From Clostridia bacterium (GTDB lineage Bacteria; Bacillota; Clostridia; Oscillospirales; Acutalibacteraceae): a DNA stretch of 40,725 bases. The stretch lies in the NCBI GenBank assembly GCA_017396515.1, contig JAFQLV010000062.1, forward strand, positions 1-40,725. Direction: 5' to 3'. The notes under the pieces were generated by a model that was given only the letters and a program-made list of their open reading frames with translations, searched no databases and had not been told where the DNA came from. Within the stretch, counting starts at the first letter, position 1; each line of letters opens with the position of its first letter. The translations under genes were made by a program, and so were the position numbers. This document shows, in pieces, positions 24,937 to 33,312 of the stretch.

Positions 24937-26592
24937 TTATTCCACAATATAAACCTTCACTCCGTGCTTTTCCGGAGCTGCCATAATCTCAACCGTGCCC
25001 TCGCTGTATTTTTCCTCCCAGACATCATAAACCTTGTAGCCCTCTTTTTTAAGAAGATTCACAAAGCCTAAGTTTGCAATTTTTTTAAGGTTTACTGTTG
25101 TACCGTTTTGCTTGCCGCTCTTGTTAAAGACACATATTGCAACCTTTGAGCCCTTGAGAGGCTTGACGAGCACATCAACCAGACCCGTTTTAATGCGTCT
25201 GCACTGCATACCCAAGGGGTCCTGATTGATTGAAATCATAGCCTTATTGGTGAGTATCTGATAGACCTTGCTTTCTTTGTCAACAGTGCCGTCGGGAAGA
25301 ATGAACTTTCTTATATCGTTGCCGAGAATAAGAGGCGCATTCATCATGCACCACAGTGAGAAGTGGGACTTGTTTTCTTCGTATGTAAGCTCGCCGTTGC
25401 CGACTTCAAGCATATCCGGGTCATTCCATGCACCCGGTGCAGAATACTTATAAAGTCTGACAGTGTGCTCATAAAGGCCGAGCACAGATGCCCACTTAGC
25501 CTGAATATCGGGTGTGGTTCTCCAAAGGTTACCTGCTTCCATACCCCACTTCCACGGCTGATTGAAGCCCCATTCACAAATTGAGAAAACAATGGGCTTT
25601 TCCTCACAGCCGTTCTTTTCAGCATAGAGTTTTGTTGCACGCTTAAGCTCTCTGCCCATAAGCTTATACTGAATAGCGGCAGAATCCATTTTTGAGCCTA
25701 CCGGGTTGCAGAAATCGACCGTGTTTATGCCCTTATCAAGGTATACCATTGTCTGCAGCTTGCCCTCAGGAGTATAATTGTGGCGGCTGACACAGTAAAT
25801 GTGATATTCCTCCTTGCCGTTTATCTTAGCCATAAGGAATTTTTCTTTTCTTGAATCCTTTGCGATATCAATATGGAGAATGTACTCCCCTGCCTCTTCG
25901 GCTTCAACCTCAAGTGAAAAGCCGCCTGCACCGCCGTCAATGCCGTCTGTATAATGCTTTGTTTCAACCTTTTCATCCTTGACTATGCGTGCAAGACCTC
26001 TGAGAGTGAACTTATCTGCCGTATAACGGGCAAAGACCTCTCCGTTGCCCTTTGCAAATGAAACGGCAATAACTCTCGGTGCAATTGAGGGAATGGGCAC
26101 ATTATGGCAGAAGTCATATTTGAAATATTCTATTCCCCATGAAGCAAAGGTTTCCGCATCAATTCTTTCCTTGCGAAGGCTCGCAGGATAATCCTCACAG
26201 GTGTGAGTGCCGTTTGAGGAATAAATTCCGAGCTTTACGCCTCTGTCATTAGCGTATTGTGAGAGTGCCTTGATACCGCCGGGGAAATTGACCTTATCGC
26301 ACTGGAGTCTGCCGTTTTCATCTCTTTCGGATGCCTGCCAGCAGTCGTCAATATTGACATAGGTGTAGCCTGCCTCTTTAAGTCCGCTGTCTGCCATGGC
26401 ATCAATGATTTCTTTTATAAGTTCTTCGCTTATTCTGTGGCGGAAAAGGTTCCAGCTAGACCAGCCCATAGGCGGTGTGAGTGCCACACCGTTATTGTAG
26501 CCCTTGCTTGTCACCTGACTGATTTTTGCTTTATTTATGAGCTTCTTTGCTTCACATATAGGGCAGAACTTTTTGTCATTTTTAATTTGCAT
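24937..26592 (-). CDS. GH27 alpha-galactosidase-like glycosidase with inserted beta-rich region
   Basis: Encodes 551 residues with no signal peptide, so cytoplasmic. The (beta/alpha)8 barrel starts at TPPMGWSSWN (39-48). The nucleophile is D160 in FKYDFCHN and the acid/base is probably D362 in RTTPDI. NIDDCW (80-85) and WNDPDML (389-395) are family signatures, with a C-terminal beta sandwich from about 455. Residues about 168-310 form a beta-rich insertion (EAGEYILHIDIAK, NTVDFCNPVG) resembling a carbohydrate-binding module, placed after the nucleophile strand. The N terminus carries a CPIC motif (10-13) not needed by the family. It would release terminal alpha-galactose or a related sugar from oligosaccharides. 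An AAGGAG site precedes the ATG. Last gene of the esterase-carrier-glycosidase operon. Confidence 0.88.
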   Translation of the reverse strand: MQIKNDKKFCPICEAKKLINKAKISQVTSKGYNNGVALTPPMGWSSWNLFRHRISEELIKEIIDAMADSGLKEAGYTYVNIDDCWQASERDENGRLQCDKVNFPGGIKALSQYANDRGVKLGIYSSNGTHTCEDYPASLRKERIDAETFASWGIEYFKYDFCHNVPIPSIAPRVIAVSFAKGNGEVFARYTADKFTLRGLARIVKDEKVETKHYTDGIDGGAGGFSLEVEAEEAGEYILHIDIAKDSRKEKFLMAKINGKEEYHIYCVSRHNYTPEGKLQTMVYLDKGINTVDFCNPVGSKMDSAAIQYKLMGRELKRATKLYAEKNGCEEKPIVFSICEWGFNQPWKWGMEAGNLWRTTPDIQAKWASVLGLYEHTVRLYKYSAPGAWNDPDMLEVGNGELTYEENKSHFSLWCMMNAPLILGNDIRKFILPDGTVDKESKVYQILTNKAMISINQDPLGMQCRRIKTGLVDVLVKPLKGSKVAICVFNKSGKQNGTTVNLKKIANLGFVNLLKKEGYKVYDVWEEKYSEGTVEIMAAPEKHGVKVYIVE

Positions 26593-26611
26593 AACTGTTT
26601 TCTCCTTGATT

Positions 26612-27610
26612 TTATATTAAAGCTAAGCTTTTCATGATGAATATAACGGTGAACATACTGAGCATTGAAAATACACTTGTCCACACAACAAGCTGACCTG
26701 CAAGCTGTTCATCGCCGCCTATTTCACCCACCATAACTGCACTTGACACGGCAACGGGGGTTGAAAAAAGAGATATAATTGCCGGGTACTCTGTTGCAGA
26801 AAGGCTGAGCACACCTGTGCGGGTACTGAGAAGCACTGCAAGACCCACACCCACTAACGGTGCAATAACAAGACGCATAAAGGTTGCCGTTGCTATCTGT
26901 CTGAAAAGACCCTTCACCGCCGCAAAATCAAACCTCGCACCCAAAACTATGAGAGCAAGCGGCGTTGTGCCCTTTGCAATGCTGCCTATTGCCGAGTAGA
27001 CAAAGGGCAGATCTCTTTCAATGGAGAATACGGCTTCCCCCGATACATCCAAGGGCAACAGCTGACGGATTGCCACGGCAATAACGCCTGCGAGCACACC
27101 GATGATAAGGGGATTTTTTGCAGTCTTTTTTATTGTTGCCTTCACGCTTGCATTGTGCTCATCTTCACTGTAGTGTGACAGAAGTATCACCGCAAGAATG
27201 TTGAAAAGAGGAATGGATGCTGCCGAAAGTATACTGGCAAAGCCTGCCGCCCCGGCACCGCCTAAGGTTTCTGCAAGAGGTATGCCTATTATGGCATAGT
27301 TTGAACGAAAGGTACACTGAGCAATTACACCCGTCTGATTTCTGCTTTTTGCCGTAAGCTTTGCAGTGATATAGCCTATAAGGCAAAGCAGCAGCACCGC
27401 AAGCAGGCAATAGATTATTGCAGGCATATTTATGCCTGAAAGAGAGTCAATATCATAGACATTTTTGAATAAAAGCACAGGCAGAAACACCTTGAAAACC
27501 ATGGCATTGGCCTTTTTAAAAAATCCTTCATCGGCAAAGCCTACGCGTCTGAGCAGATAGCCTATAACAAAAAGAATAAGTATAGGCATTACCGCATTGA
27601 AGGAAAACAT
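26612..27610 (-). CDS. AEC (auxin efflux carrier) family transporter
   Basis: Encodes 332 residues from the ATG at 27610; a TTG at 27625 overlapping the upstream stop is an alternative. About ten hydrophobic segments in two halves are visible, with the AEC-type opening MPILILFVIGYLLRRVGF, a central TFRSNYAIIGIPLAETLGG and a C-terminal SLFSTPVAVSSAVMVGEIGG. Family members move organic acids and similar anions. It lies between a CE2-like esterase and a GH27 enzyme, suggesting export or uptake of an acid linked to glycan use, which is inference only. Confidence 0.85.
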   Translation of the reverse strand: MFSFNAVMPILILFVIGYLLRRVGFADEGFFKKANAMVFKVFLPVLLFKNVYDIDSLSGINMPAIIYCLLAVLLLCLIGYITAKLTAKSRNQTGVIAQCTFRSNYAIIGIPLAETLGGAGAAGFASILSAASIPLFNILAVILLSHYSEDEHNASVKATIKKTAKNPLIIGVLAGVIAVAIRQLLPLDVSGEAVFSIERDLPFVYSAIGSIAKGTTPLALIVLGARFDFAAVKGLFRQIATATFMRLVIAPLVGVGLAVLLSTRTGVLSLSATEYPAIISLFSTPVAVSSAVMVGEIGGDEQLAGQLVVWTSVFSMLSMFTVIFIMKSLALI

Positions 27611-27621
27611 GAATATATCTC

Positions 27622-28809
27622 TCAAAGCCCTGCGCCTTCTTTCACCCTGAGGGAGTTTATCTTTTCACTCAGAATACCTGCCGCATAAATATTTGACATA
27701 TAACCCGGATGTCCGTCAATAACTATGTCGTTTATATCCATACGGAAGTCTACCGTCATTGCTTCAACGGCACTGTCAAGAGTCTCAGCCTTATACTGCT
27801 CTACAGCCTTTTCTATCGAGGAATAAAGGCTGTTATTCATATCACCCAATATGCAAAGAATATATGCATTTTGGTTATAGCCTCTTACGGTACGCAGCAA
27901 GGATATATATTCACTTATAAACATCTGCCGCCTCTGAAAGCTCTTTGAGCAGTAGGAGGCATCGTTTGTGCCGAGGTTTATAACAACTATATCGCTTTCA
28001 AAATCGGGGAAATACCAGGGCATTTCTCTGCCGTAGGAAAGAAAGGCACTCTTGTCATAATATTGCTCAACAGTGGCCTCTTGGTTTCTCACACCGTTTG
28101 ATGTGAAGCCTGACACTACCCCGTAGCCCGAAAAGGCAACAACAGAGTAATCTGCATTAAGATTCTGTGCCGTCATATAAGCATAGGTTTTAGTGAAATT
28201 CTCAGTTGCACAGGAAAAATATCCCTCAGGGTCAGGCTCGTCAATACCGTAGCCACAGGTCATAGAGTCCCCTATAAACTCGATTTTAAGCTCTTTGTCG
28301 GCAGTGGGCATAATCCTTCTGTCAGAGAAAACGCCTATTTTTCCCACACCGAAGGCAGAGCGCTTGGCCTCGGACAGCTTAAGAACAGTTACTACCGTTT
28401 CCTTTGAGGAAGTGCCTTCTATGCGAAAGCTCTTTTCAGGCTGACTAACTGTTTCGTCAAAAAGCAGCTGACCGTCTTTATATACAGCAAAGCGTGCATA
28501 GTGATTTTCACTCTGCGTTTCAACGGCATCACCAAGGATATTCACCACAGCATAATCGCCCCTGAAGCGGAACTCAACACCGCTGCCCGAATGAGACAGA
28601 TAGCGTATACCGTTTTCATAGTAGGTTCTGCCTATCGCCTTAATATTATCCTCTGTGGGATTATATTCACTGTAAGCACTTTCTTTAAAGGGTGACACGA
28701 AATAGTATTCCTCCTCATCTGATGTTACATAAAAGTAAAAGCCTGTTATCAGACCTGCAAGTATACAGGAAAGAAGCAGTATTCTTATTACACGAAAAAA
28801 CCTTTTCAT
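27622..28809 (-). CDS. Membrane-anchored SGNH esterase, CE2-like
   Basis: Encodes 395 residues. An N-terminal anchor (about 7-28) is followed by a jelly-roll-like domain (about 60-165: VEFRFRGDYAVVNI, ARFAVYKDGQ) and an SGNH hydrolase domain. Catalytic blocks: nucleophile S182 in FIGDSMTCGYG, G in SGYG (227-230), INLGTND (277-283), and the D365/H367 pair in DGHPG. The jelly-roll plus SGNH order is that of CE2 acetyl-xylan or glycan esterases, which act outside the cell. First gene of an operon with a consensus promoter; its stop is 12 bases before the carrier start. Confidence 0.82.
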   Translation of the reverse strand: MKRFFRVIRILLLSCILAGLITGFYFYVTSDEEEYYFVSPFKESAYSEYNPTEDNIKAIGRTYYENGIRYLSHSGSGVEFRFRGDYAVVNILGDAVETQSENHYARFAVYKDGQLLFDETVSQPEKSFRIEGTSSKETVVTVLKLSEAKRSAFGVGKIGVFSDRRIMPTADKELKIEFIGDSMTCGYGIDEPDPEGYFSCATENFTKTYAYMTAQNLNADYSVVAFSGYGVVSGFTSNGVRNQEATVEQYYDKSAFLSYGREMPWYFPDFESDIVVINLGTNDASYCSKSFQRRQMFISEYISLLRTVRGYNQNAYILCILGDMNNSLYSSIEKAVEQYKAETLDSAVEAMTVDFRMDINDIVIDGHPGYMSNIYAAGILSEKINSLRVKEGAGL

Positions 28810-28844
28810 TATCTTCTCCGTAACCCGTTTCTGAAATTGTTATC

Positions 28845-28873
28845 ATTATATAAGATATATCGTCACCTGTCAA
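28845..28873 (-). promoter_or_regulatory. Consensus sigma-A promoter of the esterase-carrier-GH27 operon
   Basis: Minus strand TTGACA (28868-28873), 17 bases, TATAAT (28845-28850), 36 bases before the start codon. No obvious operator palindrome or cre box was seen beside it. Confidence 0.88.
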
Positions 28874-29001
28874 GAAAGAAAAGCTACGTCGGGCTTCTCA
28901 GATATCATCTGACAGCAAATAATAGCATTTTATAAAAAAGAGCTGTCTTTTTCTGCAGTTTTATGTTATTATAATATCACCAAGAAATAAGGACTGATTA
29001 T

Positions 29002-29148
29002 ATGAATAAAAAGAACTTTCCGTATAAGGGCATAATCACTGCTTTGCTCGGTCTTGTGTTTATGTTTTTCGGTGCTTACCGCGGTGAAGCGGATATAGTG
29101 CTCTCAAAAGCAATAAGAGTTTGTCTGGAGTGTATAGGAATTGGATAA
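29002..29148 (+). CDS. CD1871A-like CXXC small membrane protein
   Basis: Encodes 48 residues: MNKKNF at the start, one hydrophobic segment (about 10-25, GIITALLGLVFMFFGAY), a GE turn, and a C terminus RVCLECIGIG with a CXXC motif. Length and the CLECIGIG ending fit the CD1871A family found beside Fe-S membrane proteins in Clostridia. The function is not established; the cysteines could bind a metal or shuttle electrons. An AAGGA site lies upstream, and a TATAAT at 28970-28975 is a possible -10 with a weak -35. The end overlaps the start of the next gene by 8 bases. Confidence 0.72.
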   Translation: MNKKNFPYKGIITALLGLVFMFFGAYRGEADIVLSKAIRVCLECIGIG

Positions 29149-30007
29149 GAATAAAAAGAAAAAATTATACGGTGACGGCTTTCGTCACAGCGTGCAGGCT
29201 CTGTGGGGCATTGCAACTAACAGCTTTATCACAGGCTTTTTAAAAGGCAGAATATATACCGGCAAGCTGAAATACCTGTGTGTACCCGGCCTTAACTGCT
29301 ATTCATGCCCCGGTGCTCTCGGCTCCTGCCCCATAGGCGCCCTGCAGGCGGTTTTCGGCTCAGGTGAGCATAAAATTGCTTTTTATGTCATAGGCTTTCT
29401 TATGTTTATAGGTGCTGTTTGCGGCAGGTTTGTCTGCGGCTGGCTTTGCCCCTTCGGCCTTATGCAGGATTTGCTTCACAAAATACCCTTCCCTAAAAAA
29501 ATAAAAGACTTCAAAGCAGACAGGCTTCTTCGTTATCTGAAATATATCATTTTAGCTTTGTTTGTTATTATTCTTCCCATGTTCGCTCTTGATGAATACG
29601 GTATGAGCGACCCCTGGTTCTGCAAATACATCTGTCCTGCAGGCACCCTGGAGGGCGGGCTGCCTCTTGCCGCCTTGAACGAAGGTATACGCGCTTCAAT
29701 AGGATGGCTTTATACCTATAAGCTTGCCATTCTTGCGGTACTGATAATAGCTTCGCTGATAATTTACAGACCCTTCTGCAAATACATCTGTCCTCTCGGG
29801 GCAATTTACAGTACCTTCAATAAAATTTCCGTTTTTAAGCTCAGATGTGACGAGAGCAAATGTGTCAGCTGCGGCAAATGTGCCAGAGTGTGCAAAATGA
29901 ATGTTGACCCCACAAGGATACCCGACAGTGCCGAATGTATACGCTGCGGCAAATGCATAAGCGAATGTCCCACACAAGCACTGAAATTCACGGCAAAAAA
30001 CAAGTAA
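29141..30007 (+). CDS. NapH-like 4Fe-4S membrane polyferredoxin
   Basis: Encodes 288 residues from a TTG start at 29141 overlapping the upstream stop; a GGAG lies about 10 bases before it. Four hydrophobic segments (about 78-98, 132-150, 186-208) carry cytosolic Cys motifs CGWLCPFG (99-106), CKYICP (161-166 and 213-218). Two C-terminal ferredoxin clusters follow: C241-x2-C244-x2-C247-x3-C251 and C266-x2-C269-x2-C272-x3-C276. This is the NapH/RdxA-type membrane electron carrier. The terminal quinone or periplasmic partner is not in the window; the adjacent CXXC peptide is the best candidate partner. Confidence 0.88.
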   Translation: MDKNKKKKLYGDGFRHSVQALWGIATNSFITGFLKGRIYTGKLKYLCVPGLNCYSCPGALGSCPIGALQAVFGSGEHKIAFYVIGFLMFIGAVCGRFVCGWLCPFGLMQDLLHKIPFPKKIKDFKADRLLRYLKYIILALFVIILPMFALDEYGMSDPWFCKYICPAGTLEGGLPLAALNEGIRASIGWLYTYKLAILAVLIIASLIIYRPFCKYICPLGAIYSTFNKISVFKLRCDESKCVSCGKCARVCKMNVDPTRIPDSAECIRCGKCISECPTQALKFTAKNK

Positions 30008-30011
30008 ACAC

Positions 30012-30045
30012 AAAGGCAGAAGCATCCCGTCTTCTGCCTTTTAAT
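30012..30045 (+). terminator. Terminator after the polyferredoxin gene
   Basis: An 11-bp stem AAAGGCAGAAG (30012-30022) with CTTCTGCCTTT (30031-30041) and an 8-base loop, running into TTTTAAT. It sits four bases beyond the stop and may also serve the convergent gene. Confidence 0.8.
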
Positions 30046-30048
30046 GTG

Positions 30049-30921
30049 TCAGTTATTTTCAGCTTGCTCTGAAAGACTCTTTTCATAAGCCTCTATTTCC
30101 TGCTGCTTAAGTTCATCCTGCATAGCGTGATATTCTTCAGCCTTGCGGTTTGCCTCGGCAACTCGCTCAACCATGCCCTTTTCATAAATATCCTCACAAA
30201 GGAAATCCTTTACTTCCATTCGCTCCTGTGAGTAACTGCCGTCAGGACTTTTCGGCTTTTCAAGCACACAGTCTATGGCATAAAATTCCACACCTGATGA
30301 ATTTACGGCAGCTTTTATGCCCATGAGTATTTCTGCCATTTTTTCGGCTGTAACAGCCTCATCATAAACATAAATCACAAGGTGTCCCGCCTTTTTGCCA
30401 AGCTCGCCTATATCATAGCGGGCATCTAATTCCAGAGTGTCTGTAACAATGGCATAATACGGCAGGTCATAAGCCCCCACACTTTCGCTGTCAATAAACT
30501 CAATATCACCGTAGGCTATATAGGCATCATAGGGAAATGTGCCGCTTTCTAAAACTCTGTCAACCGCATCTCGGTATTCTCTCCATATTCTGTCGGCAGT
30601 GTTGCGCTTATTGGCAATAACATCCTCGTAGGTGTTCAGCTTTATTCTGCCGAAAAAATCCGTCATAATCCTGAAGCTGCTGTCGGGGCTTGAGGGAGAG
30701 CTCAGGGTAATATGATAAAATCCGTCCTTGAAGCTGTAAAAGATTTTTTCAACATAAAAGTCACTGCCTGCATGTTTTTCTTCAACGAGCCTTTCAGCCG
30801 CATTTTCGGCAAGATGCCTTGAAATGGGGTTACCCACAAGAGCGTTGGCAAATGCCCCTATGCCGACAATCAGTGCCACGGCAACAATAAAAGCTATAGC
30901 TTTAAGTATTTTCCTTTTCAT
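30049..30921 (-). CDS. Membrane-anchored protein of unknown function (YfjL-like)
   Basis: Encodes 290 residues. One N-terminal membrane helix (about 7-29, AIAFIVAVALIVGIGAFANALVG) is followed by NPISRHLAENAAERLVEEKH and an extracytoplasmic alpha/beta region, and ends in a Glu/Gln-rich coiled segment (250-285). The opening after the anchor resembles the Bacillus YfjL-like group, recalled without a search. No enzymatic motif. It is the third gene of the sigma/anti-sigma operon, four bases after it, so it is probably a target or co-regulator of that system. Confidence 0.5.
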   Translation of the reverse strand: MKRKILKAIAFIVAVALIVGIGAFANALVGNPISRHLAENAAERLVEEKHAGSDFYVEKIFYSFKDGFYHITLSSPSSPDSSFRIMTDFFGRIKLNTYEDVIANKRNTADRIWREYRDAVDRVLESGTFPYDAYIAYGDIEFIDSESVGAYDLPYYAIVTDTLELDARYDIGELGKKAGHLVIYVYDEAVTAEKMAEILMGIKAAVNSSGVEFYAIDCVLEKPKSPDGSYSQERMEVKDFLCEDIYEKGMVERVAEANRKAEEYHAMQDELKQQEIEAYEKSLSEQAENN

Positions 30922-30924
30922 AAT

Positions 30925-31470
30925 TTACTCCTTTCTGAAAGCAAAGTGCAGAAGATATGCAATTGCCACACCTGCAAATATAAAAGCTGAATATATAAGT
31001 GACCAAATTAAAAGCGAATATATATCTGTTTCAACAAGGCGGAACATAAGTGCAAAAGCCTCAATAAAAAGCAGTAACACAGGCAGCTTATACAGTGCCC
31101 TTAGTCTGAATGAGCAATAACCGAAAACACCCACAGCCGGCATTATCAGGCTGTTATACATCATATCACTGCCCTCAGTTATGCTAAGACCCAAAAACAC
31201 AAAAAGAATTATAAGTGCATAGGACATGGACTGCATCTGCATATTGAATTTTTTGGCTATTGCTTTAAGAGGCTTTACTTCGCTCACAGCCTGTGCTGCC
31301 AGGCTTTCTCTTCCCTGGCTGAAGCAATCTGTTTTCAGGCTTTCGGCCTCTTTTCTGCATTCATCGCACTCGCTGAGATGCTCTTTTATAAGTGCGGCAG
31401 TTTCGTCGCTGACCATATTTTCAATATACAAGGGTAAAATATCCCGAACTATAAAGCAATCAGTTTTCAT
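30925..31470 (-). CDS. Zinc-finger anti-sigma factor with membrane domain
   Basis: Encodes 181 residues from the ATG at 31470, which has a GGAGGAAT site 6 bases upstream and overlaps the sigma-factor stop by 11 bases. The frame runs upstream to 31542 inside the sigma gene. The N-terminal zf-HC2 domain has H-x3-C-x2-C (HLSECDEC), which holds the sigma factor inactive. Four hydrophobic segments fill the C-terminal half (about 85-175). Tight overlap is typical of sigma/anti-sigma pairs. Confidence 0.85.
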   Translation of the reverse strand: MKTDCFIVRDILPLYIENMVSDETAALIKEHLSECDECRKEAESLKTDCFSQGRESLAAQAVSEVKPLKAIAKKFNMQMQSMSYALIILFVFLGLSITEGSDMMYNSLIMPAVGVFGYCSFRLRALYKLPVLLLFIEAFALMFRLVETDIYSLLIWSLIYSAFIFAGVAIAYLLHFAFRKE

Positions 31471-31957
31471 AACCGTATTCCTCCAATCTTTTTCTGATAA
31501 TTTTCTTTGCACGGTGATAAGTGACGCACGCCCAGTTTTCACTTTTTGAGAAAATCTGACCGATTTCCTTAAAGCTCATATCAGCATAAACGCGCCACAT
31601 AAAGACCTCCTTATAGGGCTCATCTATTGTATGAAGAATTTTCCCTATAAGCCTTGCTTCATCCCGTTTGGTAATTTCATCAACTATGCTGATTTTATCC
31701 GCAAGCTCAGGAAGGCTCTCCTGAGTGATTACGGCTTTTTTATTTTTCTTAAGATAGCTGTAGTAGCTGTTCTTTGCAATCTGGCAAAGCCACACTCTCA
31801 CATCGCAGTCTCCGCGGAAGCTGTCAATAGCTTTTAATGCCTTGAAAAATGTGTCCGCCGTTATTTCTTCGGCAATATCCTCATTGCCTGAAAGCCGTAT
31901 CATATAAAGATATACATCTTTAAAATAAACTTTATAAATTTCTTCAAAATCCGTCAC
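31460..31957 (-). CDS. ECF-type RNA polymerase sigma factor
   Basis: Encodes 165 residues from a GTG start with an excellent AAGGAGGTG site. Region 2 is clear (YLYMIRLSGNEDIAEEITADTFFKALKAID, then VRVWLCQIAKNSYYSYLKK) and region 4 has a helix-turn-helix at MSFKEIGQIFSKSENWACVTYHRAKKIIRKRL. It directs RNA polymerase to specific promoters when released from the downstream anti-sigma factor. The signal is unknown. A housekeeping-like promoter lies upstream; no ECF-type AAC/CGTC promoter was recognised. Confidence 0.92.
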   Translation of the reverse strand: MTDFEEIYKVYFKDVYLYMIRLSGNEDIAEEITADTFFKALKAIDSFRGDCDVRVWLCQIAKNSYYSYLKKNKKAVITQESLPELADKISIVDEITKRDEARLIGKILHTIDEPYKEVFMWRVYADMSFKEIGQIFSKSENWACVTYHRAKKIIRKRLEEYGYEN

Positions 31958-32025
31958 TTAATCACCTCCTTACACTTATAAGACTGCCGAAACACAAAAA
32001 TCTTACAAGCTTTTTCTCTTTTTTT

Positions 32026-32054
32026 ATTATAGCATACTGCATTCTGCAAAACAA
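32026..32054 (-). promoter_or_regulatory. Sigma-A-type promoter of the ECF sigma operon
   Basis: Minus strand TTGTTT (32049-32054), 17 bases, TATAAT (32026-32031). The start codon is about 70 bases downstream, giving an untranslated leader of about 60 bases. Confidence 0.65.
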
Positions 32055-32060
32055 TTCCGT

Positions 32061-32096
32061 ATATAAAATCAGCACCCCACAAAATGCGAGGTGCTG
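32061..32096 (-). terminator. Terminator after the FNR-2Fe2S gene
   Basis: Minus strand CAGCACC (32090-32096) pairs with GGTGCTG (32070-32076), extended by a T-G and a C-G pair, followed by ATTTTATAT. It overlaps the promoter region of the sigma operon (32026-32054) by proximity only. Confidence 0.6.
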
Positions 32097-32107
32097 TGAT
32101 GATTCTC

Positions 32108-33310
32108 TTATTTCGCTGCAGGCACATCCATAACAAGGTCTGTCAGGGGGAAGCTGCAGCAGGGATGGATACAGCCGAATTTATAGTCGGCAAGTCTGCG
32201 GTACTCAAGATTTTTCGGCACATAAACCTTGCCCGAGAGAAGGTGTGAATGACAGAAGCCGCACTCACCGCTTCTGCAGCGTGCAGGCACTGCAATACCG
32301 TTTTTCTCAAGGCTCTGCATAACGCTGTCGCCTGTCTTAGCCTCAACCGTATAGGTCTTATCCTGAATTGTAACAGTGATTTTTACTGTTTCGGGAACCT
32401 CTGAGGGATAGTCCTCCTGAGAGGCGGGATTATGAAATTCACCGAACATTTCGTGACGGATATATTTCTTCTCAAGGCCTAATTTTTCCACTTCTTTATC
32501 TACGAATGCATACATCTGCTGTGAGCCGCAGATGAAAACTGAGTATGCTTCATTTTCAGGAGCGTATTTCTTTATAAGCTCTGCGGTGATAAAGCCCTTT
32601 TCCATACCCTTTTTTGCCCTGCCCTTTTCTTCACTGAGCACATGAACAACCTTTATTTTATCACAGCTCTTTTCAAGCTCTGCAAGCTCATCCTTAAAGA
32701 GTATGCAATCACTGCTTTTGCTGCCGTAAAGAAGTATCATTTCAAAATCTTCATCGCCGTCGCAGACTGCCTTAGCCATTGAAATAAAGGGTGTTATACC
32801 GCTGCCGCCTGCAAGGCAGACAACCTTTTTGGCATCACGAAGAGGCTGATATTCAAAGTTACCTGCAGGTGCAGAAACCTGAACCTCTGTGCCTACCTGC
32901 CAATTATCAAAAATATATCTTGACATAAGGCCGCCTTCAACGAGTCTGATTGTAAGCACATATTTGCCCTCAAGAGACTCCTTGGGTGAAGATGAAATGG
33001 AATAGGCTCTTGTTACGGGCATACCCTCTATTGTTTCAAAAACTGTCAGGTACTTACCTGCTCCGAAGTAGGCCAAGGCTTCCGTGCCTCTTTCTTTATC
33101 GGGAACAAGAGTGAAGCTCTTGCAATCCTCTCCTCTTTCCTGAATACTCTCTATCTTAAGATACTGACGCTTCGGATGAAGTGCCTTAGCAAGAACCGCC
33201 GCATTATCCGGAAAATCGGGAAGCTCTGCCTGAGCCACCTCAAACCTTGCCTGACGGTGTGAAAGCATATCTAAAAATTTAGTCGCTTTTAATGATTTAA
33301 TATCTGCCAT
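32108..33310 (-). CDS. Ferredoxin-NAD(P)H reductase fused to a 2Fe-2S ferredoxin domain
   Basis: Encodes 400 residues. After a short extension (1-45) comes an FNR module: FAD motif RAYSISS (101-107), then GGSGITP (168-174) and the NAD(P)-binding LLYGSKSSD and CGSQQMYAF. A C-terminal plant-type 2Fe-2S domain (about 310-395) has C345-x4-C350-x2-C353 and C380 or C384. The architecture is that of phenol-hydroxylase/benzoate-dioxygenase reductases, here in an anaerobe. It would pass electrons from NAD(P)H through FAD and 2Fe-2S to a partner, most simply the flavoprotein encoded two bases upstream. The two genes share one promoter. Confidence 0.9.
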   Translation of the reverse strand: MADIKSLKATKFLDMLSHRQARFEVAQAELPDFPDNAAVLAKALHPKRQYLKIESIQERGEDCKSFTLVPDKERGTEALAYFGAGKYLTVFETIEGMPVTRAYSISSSPKESLEGKYVLTIRLVEGGLMSRYIFDNWQVGTEVQVSAPAGNFEYQPLRDAKKVVCLAGGSGITPFISMAKAVCDGDEDFEMILLYGSKSSDCILFKDELAELEKSCDKIKVVHVLSEEKGRAKKGMEKGFITAELIKKYAPENEAYSVFICGSQQMYAFVDKEVEKLGLEKKYIRHEMFGEFHNPASQEDYPSEVPETVKITVTIQDKTYTVEAKTGDSVMQSLEKNGIAVPARCRSGECGFCHSHLLSGKVYVPKNLEYRRLADYKFGCIHPCCSFPLTDLVMDVPAAK

Positions 33311-33312
33311 GA

